Shown in pieces: positions 38,501-50,751 of a DNA stretch of 64,000 nt. The notes beneath the pieces were generated by a model, which saw only the letters and a program-made list of their open reading frames with translations, was not told the DNA's origin and did not search any database. The DNA is taken from positions 2,170,001 through 2,234,000 of the forward strand of contig NZ_AP022834.1 in assembly GCF_013394385.1 (NCBI RefSeq), read 5' to 3'. The first letter of the stretch is position 1, and each line of letters opens with the position of its first letter. The DNA is from Kocuria sp. TGY1127_2. Its GTDB lineage: Bacteria; Actinomycetota; Actinomycetes; Actinomycetales; Micrococcaceae. Made by a program: the position numbers and the translations under genes.

Positions 38501-39159
38501 TCGCCGAAAAAGTCGATGCGGACCGGATGATCCTCGATGGGAGAGAAAACATCCAGAATCCCTCCGCGAACCGCGAATTCACCGCGCTTGGTCACAAGGT
38601 CCACACGCGAATACGCCGCTGCGGCCAGTGCCTCGACTGTCTCTTCGAAGTCATGTTCTTCGCCCACCCCCAGGCGCACGGGCTTCATGGACTCCAAACT
38701 TGCAGAAATAGGCTGAAGAACGGAACGGATGGGTGCGATGACCACGCGCACCTCGTCCTGGACTTCGGAGATCCTGCGTAGCACGGCCAAACGCTGTCCC
38801 ACCGTGTCCGAGCGCGGCGACAGCCTTTCGTGAGGCAACGTCTCCCACGCCGGGAAACGTGTCACGCTGCCTTGATCGAGGTAGGATCCCAAGACCCCTT
38901 CGAGGTCCTCGGCTTCACGATCGGTGGCGGTGATCGCCAGGACCACAGGTGCGTGCTGATCCGTTTCCCCGATCAGGCCCTGTTCGGCCGCCACGCCCAG
39001 CCCATCAGTGATTTGTGCCACAAGCGGCGCGCGGAGCCCCTCCGCGGCACCGATCACGGTCTCCGAGGAACGCTCGGCGGACGCTCGAGACGCCTGAGCC
39101 AGAACATTGGCGAAAGTCGGTTCCTTGTCGAGGGCTTTTCGCAACCCGATGAGGCTCAT
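35524..39159 (-). CDS. mfd: transcription-repair coupling factor Mfd
   Basis: Mfd removes stalled RNA polymerase from lesions and recruits UvrA. It has 1211 residues with all modules: the UvrB-homology N-terminal region (IVAPIRSVLQPI; REILITPNVMSR), the RNA-polymerase-interaction domain LKPGDYVVHEQHGIGQFVELIQ, translocase motifs ISGDVGYGKTEVAVRAAFKA (Walker A), VIIDEEQRFGVEHKEKLK (DEEQ box), AMSATPIPRTLEMSLTGIR, and the RecG-like motor end LRGRVGRGRERAYAYFL, then the D7 domain at the C-terminus. The chosen ATG follows AAGGA and matches family length; the frame stays open 34 codons upstream without similarity. It diverges from the DUF2505 gene. Confidence 0.96.
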   Translation of the reverse strand: MSLIGLRKALDKEPTFANVLAQASRASAERSSETVIGAAEGLRAPLVAQITDGLGVAAEQGLIGETDQHAPVVLAITATDREAEDLEGVLGSYLDQGSVTRFPAWETLPHERLSPRSDTVGQRLAVLRRISEVQDEVRVVIAPIRSVLQPISASLESMKPVRLGVGEEHDFEETVEALAAAAYSRVDLVTKRGEFAVRGGILDVFSPIEDHPVRIDFFGDEIDQMKWFAIADQRTFTPKDGEDPKELIAPPCREILITPNVMSRAATLKNTLPGAESMLERIAGGIYVEGMESLAPLLVDEMTTLIASLPKDSMTVLLEPEKVRARAADLVATNEEFLLAAWEQASNGQQAPIDINETGLAQASFTSVSDARSEALDLGHGWWSITSLGVDEAIEDEADSLTISVRAPLTFAGNVDAMLDVVGDHVRNGWQVVAVTDGPGPLNRLTELFQGADLPAARRADLDEEPQPGIIELTTSPHGTGFVLEEAKIALLTESDVLGKASPYTTRDMRKLPARRRRNAVDPLALKPGDYVVHEQHGIGQFVELIQRPIAGAMVKPGQPKPMKEYLVLEYASSKRGAPRDRLFVPTDQLDQVTNYVGGDAPTLSKMGGSDWAKTKSRARKAVKEIAADLIRLYSARMASRGHAFAPDTPWQRELEEAFPYVETPDQLTTINEVKADMEREIPMDRLISGDVGYGKTEVAVRAAFKAVQDGKQVAILVPTTLLAQQHSETFTERFSGFPVRVATLSRFQTPKESKAVESGITDGTIDVVIGTHRLLSSDITFKDLGLVIIDEEQRFGVEHKEKLKTLRTNVDVLAMSATPIPRTLEMSLTGIRETSTLATPPEERHPVLTFVGPHTEKQVAAAVRRELMREGQVFYVHNRVSSIDRVASDLQKLVPEARIAVAHGQMSEARLEQIIVDFWEKRFDVLVCTTIVETGLDISNANTLIVDRANNYGLSQLHQLRGRVGRGRERAYAYFLYPLEKPLGEVALERLKAVAAHNELGAGMQLAMKDLEIRGAGNLLGGEQSGHIAGVGFDLYLRLVGEAVADYRGEEQEEAPAEMKIELPVDAHLPHDYVPGERLRLEAYRNLAAAASDEAVDEVGAELRDRYGELPQPAENLLKIARLRIKARSVGLTEIMAMGPKIRFYPVDLAESREMRLNRMYPNSLIKVVQGTEQKQILVPKPKSAPVGGKDLVDDQILEWVEGFIDAILS

Positions 39160-39418
39160 AAAACGCGATCCTTGAATGGTCGGGGTCTGGGATTGCACCC
39201 AGTTTTGGGCACGCGGAAAAGCGCCCGAATTCTTTCGAGACGTACGGGCGACGCTCGGCATGGAACCGAACGAACCCTACATTACGCCCGTCGCCGATCC
39301 CGCTCCACGGGCCCTTGCTCCAGGCTTAACCGCCCGGCAACGCTCGGCCCGGGTTCGGCCGCGTTCTTCCCGCTAGACTGAGCCCTGAATGTGTTCACCG
39401 AACTGAATTGAGTTATTC

Positions 39419-39919
39419 ATGGCTATGAAGGAATCACACACCATCAACGCTTCGATCGACCGTGTCATCGAAGCCTTCAGCTCGGAAGACTTTGCGCGAC
39501 ACGTAGCGCAGAAGGCCGGAGTCGAGTTCCAGAGCCTTTCCGTTGACGGGGAGACCTCGGGCCCGTTCACCGTGACCACCGTGCGCGGCGTCGGCGCGGA
39601 CAAAGTTCCCAGCGTCGCTCAGAAGTTCGTGAGCAACGGCGTCAAGTTGACTCAGGTGGATGAATACAGCGCCCCTCGAGAGGACGGCTCGCGCACGGTC
39701 GAGACCAAGATCGACGTCGCAGGCCTCCCGGTCTCTGCGACGGCTCACCAGGATCTGAAGTCCCAGGGCGAACAGACCGTTGTCGAGGTCGAGGGCGATG
39801 TCAAAGCAAATATCCCGTTGGTCGGCAAGAAAATTTCCGCCGCCGCCGAACCGTACATCGGCAAGGCGCTTTCCTTGCAGAGCACGACCGCCGAAGCCTG
39901 GATCAAGAACCACAGCTAG
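39419..39919 (+). CDS. DUF2505 domain-containing protein
   Basis: This 166-residue protein resembles the DUF2505 family of the START/SRPBCC-like fold found in actinobacteria. It reads MAMKESHTINASIDRVIEAFSSEDFARHVAQKAGVEF, then strands ending VRGVGADKVPSVAQKFV, EYSAPREDGSRTVETKIDVAGLPVSATA and VEVEGDVKANIPLVGKKIS. There are no signal peptide or membrane segments. The fold suggests binding of a hydrophobic ligand, but no function is known. It diverges from mfd across 160 bases and precedes nhaA by 130 bases. The ribosome site is weak. Confidence 0.85.
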   Translation: MAMKESHTINASIDRVIEAFSSEDFARHVAQKAGVEFQSLSVDGETSGPFTVTTVRGVGADKVPSVAQKFVSNGVKLTQVDEYSAPREDGSRTVETKIDVAGLPVSATAHQDLKSQGEQTVVEVEGDVKANIPLVGKKISAAAEPYIGKALSLQSTTAEAWIKNHS

Positions 39920-40050
39920 CCCCGTCTCGCGGTGATACAGCGGCGTCTTCCGTCCAGCGTGCACGTCTTCATCTTCGGCTGAATTCGGCAGTGCCCGGAA
40001 GGCGCCGCTAGCGTAAGTAAGGACCGCCAAGATCGCACCATGAGGAAGAA

Positions 40051-41418
40051 ATGACGACGACACTCGCGCAAGAGGGCTATCACCAGAGCAAATTCGGTAT
40101 GAAACTGCGTGAGGGCAACACTGGTGGCCTTCTAATGATCGCCGCGATGGTTCTCGGCTTGCTCTTCGCCAATACGGCACTGTCCGACGGATATTTCGGT
40201 CTCCGCGACGCGCACCTCGGCATTGCCGGTGTCGACAGCGCCTTTCACACGGTCGGCGAGTGGGCTTCCGAAGGCCTCCTGGCCGTGTTCTTCTTCATGA
40301 CCGGACTCGAGCTCAAGTCCGAATTCGTCGATGGTGAGCTCCGACGCATCAAGAAGGCCGTCGTGCCCGTGGTCGCTGCGTTCGGCGGCGTGGCCATGCC
40401 GGCGATCATTTATGCCGTGATCAACCTGGTCTGGGGAGACGCTGCGACCTTGCGCGGATGGGCCACCCCCACGGCCACCGACATCGCTTTCGCCGTATCG
40501 GTGCTCGCCGTGGTCGGCTCCGCACTTCCGACGGCGATGCGAACCTTCCTGCTGACACTTGCTGTCGTCGACGACCTGATCGCGATCGTGATCATCGCAT
40601 TCGTCTACTCGGAAGGCGTCAATTTCCTCTTCTTGGCCCTGGCTGTCCTCCCCGCCGTACTTTTCTGGATTCTGACCCACAAGTGGCCCCGGTTCTTTGC
40701 CCACAGCGCTTGGGGCGCCTGGGTCATCCTGTTACCCATCGGTGTCCTGACCTGGATCCTCATTTACTCGGCGGGTATTCACGCTACGATCGCTGGTGTC
40801 GTGCTGGGCTTCATGGTTCCCGTTCTGCGTCGCTCCAAACCTCGTGCGGGAGAAGCCCCGGTCGGTCTGGCACCGCGTCTTTCGCACCGTTTCGCGCCGC
40901 TGTCCAATGGCATCGCGATACCTGTTTTCGCTTTCTTCGCTTCCGGTGTAGCCGTGGGCGGCTGGTCCGGAATCGTCGACGCCTTCTCGGATCCGGTGGC
41001 CATCGGCGTCGTCGTCGGTCTCGTTCTGGGCAAGACCATCGGAATCTTCGGGTCGACATGGATTCTGACGCATATTTCAAGGGCCGAGATCGACGAGGAC
41101 ATGAAATGGGTGGATGTCTTCGGTCTCGCGATGATGGGCGGTATCGGTTTCACCGTTGCGTTGCTCGTCGCCGAACTGAGCTTCGGCCTGGGAACCATCC
41201 ATGACGACCATGCCAAGGTCGGTGTGCTGACCGGTTCGCTTCTCTCCGCAATTCTTGGCGGCATTCTGTTGGGAATTCGCAATACCCACTACAAGCGGCT
41301 TCGCGCACAAGGAATCCCGGTGGACACGTATGATGGCGACGAGCCGGATGCGGCCGAGGCAACGGAGGCCCTGGCCCAGGACGATCCCGACTCGACGGAT
41401 TCGCGACCTCGCTCGTGA
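40051..41418 (+). CDS. nhaA: Na+/H+ antiporter NhaA
   Basis: NhaA exports sodium for protons and helps hold pH and salt balance. The membrane protein has 455 residues. It shows the helix II-III region FFFMTGLELKSEFVDGELRRIKKAVVPVVAAFGGVAMPAIIY, the TD(IA)FA box TPTATDIAFAVSVLAVVG, the ion-binding Asp pair in LAVVDDLIAIVIIAFVY, the helix IX-X region with PVFAFFASGVAVGG and LVLGKTIGIFGSTW, and GIGFTVALLVAELSF in helix XI. The acidic C-terminal tail is longer than in Escherichia coli. A GAGGAAG site lies just before ATG. It ends six bases before the convergent sufU stop. Confidence 0.95.
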   Translation: MTTTLAQEGYHQSKFGMKLREGNTGGLLMIAAMVLGLLFANTALSDGYFGLRDAHLGIAGVDSAFHTVGEWASEGLLAVFFFMTGLELKSEFVDGELRRIKKAVVPVVAAFGGVAMPAIIYAVINLVWGDAATLRGWATPTATDIAFAVSVLAVVGSALPTAMRTFLLTLAVVDDLIAIVIIAFVYSEGVNFLFLALAVLPAVLFWILTHKWPRFFAHSAWGAWVILLPIGVLTWILIYSAGIHATIAGVVLGFMVPVLRRSKPRAGEAPVGLAPRLSHRFAPLSNGIAIPVFAFFASGVAVGGWSGIVDAFSDPVAIGVVVGLVLGKTIGIFGSTWILTHISRAEIDEDMKWVDVFGLAMMGGIGFTVALLVAELSFGLGTIHDDHAKVGVLTGSLLSAILGGILLGIRNTHYKRLRAQGIPVDTYDGDEPDAAEATEALAQDDPDSTDSRPRS

Positions 41419-41424
41419 AACCGG

Positions 41425-41886
41425 TCAGGCCTCGGAGACAACCGCTTCTTTTGCGGCTTCTTCGGCCGCTACCCATGAAAGCATTGCGCACTTGACGCGG
41501 GCTACGAATTTGGAGACCCCCGCGAACGCAGCGGCGTCGCCCAGGGTTTCTTCGTCCGGTTCGACGCTGCCGCGCGAACGGAGCATCTCGCGAAATTCGT
41601 CGACCATTCTGTAGAACTCATCGGTGGTCATACCGGGGGCCATCTCGGACAGGACGGATGCGGCGGCCATCGAAATGGAACACCCGTCTCCTTCCCAGGA
41701 CAGAGCGTCGATTCGACGACCGCGTTCGTCGAGCGAAATGCGCACCTTGATTTCGTCGCCGCACGTCGGATTGTACTGGTGGTTCTCGGCAGAGTGTTTC
41801 GTCTGCGAAGCCGGCAGTCCTTCCCCCGAGCGCTTGCGGGAATGATCCAGGATGATCTGCTGATACAGCTGGTCGAGGTCGCTCAT
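41425..41886 (-). CDS. sufU: SufU-type iron-sulfur assembly sulfurtransferase
   Basis: SufU takes sulfur from SufS through a zinc-bound cysteine and passes it to the SufBCD scaffold. It has 153 residues. The three cysteines of the zinc site are present in YNPTCGDEI, WEGDGCSISMAAASVLSEM and RVKCAMLSWVAAE, and the Asp in CGD is the fourth ligand. The SufU insert (residues about 85-110, EFYRMVDEFREMLR) distinguishes it from IscU. It follows sufS on the same strand with a 23-base gap. The remaining Suf genes are not in this window. Confidence 0.95.
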   Translation of the reverse strand: MSDLDQLYQQIILDHSRKRSGEGLPASQTKHSAENHQYNPTCGDEIKVRISLDERGRRIDALSWEGDGCSISMAAASVLSEMAPGMTTDEFYRMVDEFREMLRSRGSVEPDEETLGDAAAFAGVSKFVARVKCAMLSWVAAEEAAKEAVVSEA

Positions 41887-41909
41887 GAGTAATTACTTCC
41901 TGTGCTTTC

Positions 41910-43852
<1,943 letters not shown>

Positions 43853-43940
43853 GCTATTCCTCCTTCAGTCCGAACCACCCGGCGTCGACGATTCTCTTTC
43901 CATTCTTACCCGCCCGAGCACCTCTTCGTACCGGCAGGCA

Positions 43941-43982
43941 AGGGAAAGGCCCGCCGATTTCAATCGACGGGCCTTTCCTTTC
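43941..43982 (-). terminator. hairpin between rplY and pth
   Basis: On the minus strand, GGAAAGGCCCGTCGAT pairs with ATCGGCGGGCCTTTCC around a very short loop, with one mismatch. It lies a few bases after the rplY stop and carries a short CCTT tail. It may end part of the rplY message and lower read-through into pth. Confidence 0.75.
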
Positions 43983-43995
43983 GACAGGACGAGTA

Positions 43996-44628
43996 TTACT
44001 CGCTGTCCTCCTCGGAGGATTCCTCCTCGGAGGAACCTTCGCCTTCTTCGGCTTCGGCCCCTTCCTCGGGCTCTTCGCCAAGGTCCTGCTCGACCTCTTC
44101 GGAGATGTTCACAATGATGAGGTCTTCCTCGGACACAAGGTTGACGCCCTCGGGCAGCTCGAGGTCCGCTGCAGTGACGTGCTCGCCATCGCCACGGCCG
44201 GCGAGGTCAACGAGGACTTCCTCGGGAACGTCCAAAGCGTCGGCGTCGACGACGACGACCTGCTCGGGCTGGGTCCACAGGTTACCGGGGGCAACCTCAC
44301 CCTCGACGGTAACCGGGATTTCAACCTCGACGCGCTCGCCGCGGCGAACCGTCAAGAGGTCAACGTGGTAGATCTCGGGACGGATCGAGTGACGCTGGAT
44401 GTCCTTGATCATGGCCAAGTGGCTCTTGCCTTCGATGTCCAGGGACAAAACAGCATTGGGGTTACGAGCGGCCATCATGGTGGCGTGACCCGGGAGAACG
44501 ATGTGGATGGGATCTTCGCCGTGTCCGTAGATCACGGCGGGAATCTTGTCCGCGCGACGGATGCGGCGGGCCGCGCCCTTACCGAATTCGTCGCGGGATT
44601 CCGCGGAGATCTTTGTGCGGTCAGCCAT
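43996..44628 (-). CDS. rplY: 50S ribosomal protein L25/general stress protein Ctc
   Basis: L25 binds 5S rRNA in the large subunit. This long form has 210 residues: the N-terminal 5S-binding domain (KISAESRDEFGKGAARRIRRADKIPAVIYGHGEDPIHI; HVDLLTVRRGERVEVEIPV), the TL5/CTC C-terminal domain (EDLIIVNI) and a very acidic low-complexity tail of about 35 residues ending in Glu/Ser runs. The tail is encoded by near-repeats of TCCTCGGAGGA, visible at 44004-44035. GAAAGGTGG lies before the ATG. It is the first gene of an rplY-pth pair. Confidence 0.95.
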   Translation of the reverse strand: MADRTKISAESRDEFGKGAARRIRRADKIPAVIYGHGEDPIHIVLPGHATMMAARNPNAVLSLDIEGKSHLAMIKDIQRHSIRPEIYHVDLLTVRRGERVEVEIPVTVEGEVAPGNLWTQPEQVVVVDADALDVPEEVLVDLAGRGDGEHVTAADLELPEGVNLVSEEDLIIVNISEEVEQDLGEEPEEGAEAEEGEGSSEEESSEEDSE

Positions 44629-44776
44629 GCTGAACCACCTTTCGTATCGGAACTAGTTCTTCAGTGCGCCAAGTTGATTCGAACTGGCGCGGTTCCATAC
44701 GGGCAATTGCCCACGGTGTTTCGCTGACCAGCCATCGTCGATTACGGAGGATTGCCCCTCCCTCGCCTTGGCATAC

Positions 44777-47280
<2,504 letters not shown>

Positions 47281-47367
47281 TTATCAGCTGCGGATATGTT
47301 GTCTTCGGTTGACGAGAACTCGCTGGGAAACGAGCCCCGCGCCTGCCGCAGCTGACGAAGGGACACC

Positions 47368-47600
47368 GCGAAAGGCATTATTCGTGCCGGAAGACGGGAA
47401 GCTGGCTTCACCCGATCCCACTCGGTATCAGCAAGCAGCTGACTCCCGTGCATGACAAGCCGATGAGCTATTCCCCGTTGTCCACGCTCATGCTTGCGGG
47501 CATCCGTGACGTTCTGATCATCAGCACGCCGCTTGAAACGGAGCCATTCCGCCGGCTCTTGGGGACGGCGAGCGCTTCGGCATCGAACGCAGATACGGAA
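47368..47600 (+). pseudogene. decayed 5' fragment of rmlA (glucose-1-phosphate thymidylyltransferase)
   Basis: Reading the plus strand with frame changes recovers the N-terminal part of RmlA. GIIRAG (47374 on) leads, after a damaged glycine-rich loop, to [20 protein letters not shown], then [20 protein letters not shown] and [13 protein letters not shown]; one base missing then shifts the frame into DGERFGIE. Intact RmlA reads RLHPITLGISKQL... [18 protein letters not shown]. Only about 75 of the usual 290 codons remain, with at least two frameshifts, and the rest is missing where the VanZ-like gene lies. It is divergent from rmlB, so it was probably part of the locus. A working rmlA is presumably elsewhere in the genome. 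Confidence 0.85.
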
Positions 47601-47601
47601 A

Positions 47602-48165
47602 CTATCTCCTCGAGTTTCTCGGTCCGTAGCTTTCGGCGGCCCCGTCCGCCGGACCGGACCTCTGCGCTTGAATCGTCTCGGGATTCCTTGCCCAAAGCTT
47701 GTGGATTAACCAGACGAGCGCCAGACCCACCGCGGTTCCAAGAATTCCGCCCACCGAGTTGAACACTGCGTCGATGGGGTCGAATTTACGACCTGGCAGA
47801 AATGCATACTGAAAGACTTCGATGAAGCTTGATCCGAAAATTGCGACAATCCACCAGACCCATATTCTGATTCTGGGAAATGCTAATACGAGGCACGCCG
47901 TCAAAGGGACAAACACTATGGCGTTCATTCCCTGCTCCACACTCGCCGGTGAAATGTGCTCACGGAGCCACGGTGTCGGGGTGAGGAACAGCCAGATGTT
48001 GATCAGGATCTGACCAATATGTGCACCGTTCGGCCAGAAGAAGCACACTGCCGCGATCAGCACCAGCACAGCGAACACGGTGACCGCCAACCTCCGGAGC
48101 GGACGCATCAATCCAGTGTGCCGAAGGCCCTGACGAATTCCGGGCAAGAAGACTGGTTCAGACAT
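47602..48165 (-). CDS. VanZ-like family membrane protein
   Basis: This 187-residue membrane protein has the VanZ-like layout: a basic start, helix 1 ([20 protein letters not shown]), a short loop with [34 protein letters not shown], a middle helix, the conserved [39 protein letters not shown] block, a final helix and a polar tail. The motif with Glu-Gln next to GR..D is the family mark. VanZ is associated with teicoplanin resistance, but most relatives have no known role and many sit in surface polysaccharide loci, as here. It faces the rmlA fragment and diverges from the nucleotidyltransferase gene. Confidence 0.85.
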   Translation of the reverse strand: MSEPVFLPGIRQGLRHTGLMRPLRRLAVTVFAVLVLIAAVCFFWPNGAHIGQILINIWLFLTPTPWLREHISPASVEQGMNAIVFVPLTACLVLAFPRIRIWVWWIVAIFGSSFIEVFQYAFLPGRKFDPIDAVFNSVGGILGTAVGLALVWLIHKLWARNPETIQAQRSGPADGAAESYGPRNSRR

Positions 48166-48371
48166 GTATCTTCCTTCATCAGTGTTAGATTAGTGACTGC
48201 CAATTTGCGGGTCTGGGGTCTATTCATGATGTTACGCGACCGGCCTTCGTAGAATTAGCGCACGAAATCACTTTCAGGGCGACTACTGGGGCTACTCTCA
48301 AGGAATCTTATGACGTTACTGGACTTTATTAGGATGACTAGGGCAAACCTTCGGTTCTGAGGCAGGATCCG

Positions 48372-49316
48372 ATGGCACAAACTCTCGAGACTCTACATAT
48401 TGAGCGAAAACACGAAGGGGGACTCGTGGACGCTTATGAACTGGGCGACCGCATCAAGCTCGCCCACGCCAGCCTCCAAGCCGTTGCGGACTCATGCGGT
48501 ATCGACATACTGCATGTCAAAGGTTATGCGGCCTTGGACGGTTTTTACCCGGCGTCGCGTTTCAGCACCGATGCGGATATTCTGGTTCGTCCGAGCCAAG
48601 TCGACGACTTGATCGGCCACTTGGTCAGACGAAAGTGGGAAAGGGTAGCGGACTTCACCTCAGGTTCCGCTTTCCAGCATGCCGCTACCTACCGTCATTC
48701 CTGGTGGGGAGCGGTGGATATTCACCGGAATTTTCCGGGAATTCAACGTGCCCCGGAAGACGGATTCGACCTTTTGTGGGCCGGCCGGCAGACGGCGCCT
48801 ATTGCCCATTTTCCGTGCACCGTGCCTGCCTACCTTGACCAATTGCTGATCATCCTTCTGCATGCGGGCAGGGACGGTTACCGAGGCACGCAGGATGCCG
48901 CTTATATCCGCAGCATCCTCTCAGACGCTGACATGGAAGATATTCGGCGGCGTGCTGTACAGCTCCGCGGGGAGGTCGCTCTGGCGGCGTCTCTAGGAGA
49001 GCTCGAGGAGTACCGGAGCCACCCCGACTACCTGCTATGGAAGTTCATGTCCCAAGGCGGGTCCCGGCTCGACGAATGGGTTGCCCGCTGGACTGCGGCA
49101 AGGACCATGCGCGGCAAGATTGCGGTTGTGACATCGGCACTCATGGTGAACAAAGACCATTTGGCGATACGACTCGGGCACAAACCTTCCAGACTGGACA
49201 TCGCTTCGGAATGGATGGCCAGGAACCGTCATGCGGGGAACGAGGCTGTGCAACGCCTTGTGAAGATGTGGGGACAGCGATCGGGGGATGAGGACAATGG
49301 TCAGAATCGCGGCTGA
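48372..49316 (+). CDS. nucleotidyltransferase-fold family protein
   Basis: This 314-residue cytosolic protein resembles the putative nucleotidyltransferase group (NTP_transf_5). The opening part has ILHVKGYAALDGFYPASRFSTDADILVRPSQVDDL, where the Asp pair in STDADILV is the likely metal site, then VRRKWERVADF, HSWWGAVDIHRNFPG (a second Asp/His stretch), and AYLDQLLIILLHAGRDGYRG, followed by a helical C-terminal half. The substrate is unknown. Relatives are often found beside PqqD-like proteins in polysaccharide or peptide-modification loci. It overlaps the PqqD-like gene by about 20 bases, so translation is coupled. It is the only plus-strand pair inside a minus-strand glycan cluster. Confidence 0.75.
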   Translation: MAQTLETLHIERKHEGGLVDAYELGDRIKLAHASLQAVADSCGIDILHVKGYAALDGFYPASRFSTDADILVRPSQVDDLIGHLVRRKWERVADFTSGSAFQHAATYRHSWWGAVDIHRNFPGIQRAPEDGFDLLWAGRQTAPIAHFPCTVPAYLDQLLIILLHAGRDGYRGTQDAAYIRSILSDADMEDIRRRAVQLRGEVALAASLGELEEYRSHPDYLLWKFMSQGGSRLDEWVARWTAARTMRGKIAVVTSALMVNKDHLAIRLGHKPSRLDIASEWMARNRHAGNEAVQRLVKMWGQRSGDEDNGQNRG

Positions 49317-49584
49317 CGTAGCTTGGGTACGATCTACCGGACCGGCTGACGATTACTGCCTATTGGCCCGCGTCCCGGAACAGAAACCGATCCAGCTTTC
49401 CGGTTCCGCCGTAGACCTGTGGCTGTGCTGGGCTGATGGGCAGAGCCTGGACCAGGCGGTCGACTTCCTGTCATCCATTTATTCCGTGCCCGCCGCACAG
49501 ATACGCTCCGAAGCCGGCAAACTCTTTCGGAAGCTGGTGGATGAAGGTTACCTGGAGACCCAACACCCTGTGACCAGGGGCTAG
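49297..49584 (+). CDS. PqqD-like peptide-binding domain protein
   Basis: This small protein of about 95 residues has the PqqD/RRE (RiPP recognition element) pattern: a beta-rich N-terminus (VRIAADVAWVRSTG; CLLARVPEQKPIQLSGSAVDLWLCWADGQSLDQAVDFLSSIY) and a winged-helix end (SVPAAQIRSEAGKLFRKLVDEGYLE). The stretch of LSGSA..LW..., DG.S, and F...LV..G is the family signature. PqqD-like domains hold peptide substrates for radical SAM or cyclising enzymes, but none is nearby; the partner is the overlapping nucleotidyltransferase-like gene. The ATG after the GGGGATGAGG stretch is used; an in-frame ATG three codons upstream is possible. Its end overlaps the convergent GT gene by four bases. Confidence 0.8.
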   Translation: MVRIAADVAWVRSTGPADDYCLLARVPEQKPIQLSGSAVDLWLCWADGQSLDQAVDFLSSIYSVPAAQIRSEAGKLFRKLVDEGYLETQHPVTRG

Positions 49585-50744
49585 AAATCCTCGCCGAACC
49601 TGTCGAGAAGTTCCCTGAGTTGCCTCTCGAACCTGGACAGACCGAAGGATCTGGCATGTTGCTGGATACGAGTCGGCTCGAAATCGGAGGGTGAGAATTT
49701 GTCCATTGCCCGCCGGATCGCTTCGGGCTCTGGTGTGTCAATGAATTGACCTGTGACGCCGGGTTCGATCGTGTCCAGAAAACCACCGGCCCGCAGTGCG
49801 AGAGTCGGTTTTCCGTAGGCCGCACCCTCCAACGGAGTGATGCCGAAATCCTCATAAGGGACCGCGAGAACGGCTGAGCAGTGCGAGTACGCCCACCGCA
49901 TCTGGGCGTCATCGAGATTGCTTGTCAGGCGAACGTTTTCGGGAGCCGTTGCACGCAGTTGGCTTTCCATCGGACCTGCGCCGATCACGACCAGCCGGTG
50001 CCGTGTTCCACGGACTGCCTCGATGGCGTGCTGGACGTTCTTGTAAGGAAGCAACCTCGAGACCACGAGGAAGAATTCATCGCTCCCCCAGTCGATACCG
50101 GGAATGCTTGTGCGGATGGCGTTCGTGTCCACGCTGTGGGGCGGGTAGATGATGGGAGCTTCCAGACCGTAGACGGACCGGATCCTTTCCTGAACCACGG
50201 TGGAATTGGCAATATACGGATGACCATCCGAGGTGGCGGCCCACTGGTCCCACCTCGTGAGGGCAGGCTTCAAGAGGTCCAGAACCCGGGCCGTCAGAGT
50301 ACCTGCGGCTCTGTCTCCCATGTACTGGTCACTCCGATAAAGCCAACGTGCCGGGCTATGGCAGTAAACCACCTTCTCTCCGGACACGTTGAAACCGTGC
50401 GCCCAGCCGGTCGATGACGCGATGGTCAGCTTGGCGGGCACCCGGAACAGCGTGGCGGCGAGGGGAAGAAACGGTAGTGCGATCCTGTGCCTTCTTCGAA
50501 GGAAGCTGATTCTGTTCAGAGGGGATGTGCGGACGTCGGCTTCTTTGAATTCCGGAAACGTGGCTTCGGGATCGTACAGCGTTGTGTATATGGGTGCTTC
50601 CGGAAAGATTTTGTGCAATGCCAGGACTACACGCTCTGCTCCCCCACGCTGCGTCAGGTAGTCGTGGGCTATGGCGATCGGAAAGTCCCGGGCCGAGCTC
50701 CTGGTTGTCAGACAATGGGCCACTTGGGCGATGATCTTGTACAC
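49581..50744 (-). CDS. glycosyltransferase family 4
   Basis: A GT-B glycosyltransferase of 387 residues. The N-terminal domain reads FPIAIAHDYLTQRGGAERVVLALHKIFP, the usual GT4 entry with a Gly-Gly-Ala-Glu-Arg loop; YCHSPARWLY is also typical. The C-terminal nucleotide-sugar domain has FLVVSRLLPYKNVQHAIEAV, VVIGAGPMESQL and VPYEDFGITPLEGAAYGKPTLALRAGGFLDTI, in which the two glutamates of the EX7E-like motif are found. It probably adds a sugar to a lipid-linked glycan at the inner face of the membrane. The start is GTG just after the downstream-facing GT2 gene; donor and acceptor are unknown. Confidence 0.85.
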   Translation of the reverse strand: MYKIIAQVAHCLTTRSSARDFPIAIAHDYLTQRGGAERVVLALHKIFPEAPIYTTLYDPEATFPEFKEADVRTSPLNRISFLRRRHRIALPFLPLAATLFRVPAKLTIASSTGWAHGFNVSGEKVVYCHSPARWLYRSDQYMGDRAAGTLTARVLDLLKPALTRWDQWAATSDGHPYIANSTVVQERIRSVYGLEAPIIYPPHSVDTNAIRTSIPGIDWGSDEFFLVVSRLLPYKNVQHAIEAVRGTRHRLVVIGAGPMESQLRATAPENVRLTSNLDDAQMRWAYSHCSAVLAVPYEDFGITPLEGAAYGKPTLALRAGGFLDTIEPGVTGQFIDTPEPEAIRRAMDKFSPSDFEPTRIQQHARSFGLSRFERQLRELLDRFGEDF

Positions 50745-50751
50745 CGGTCCC

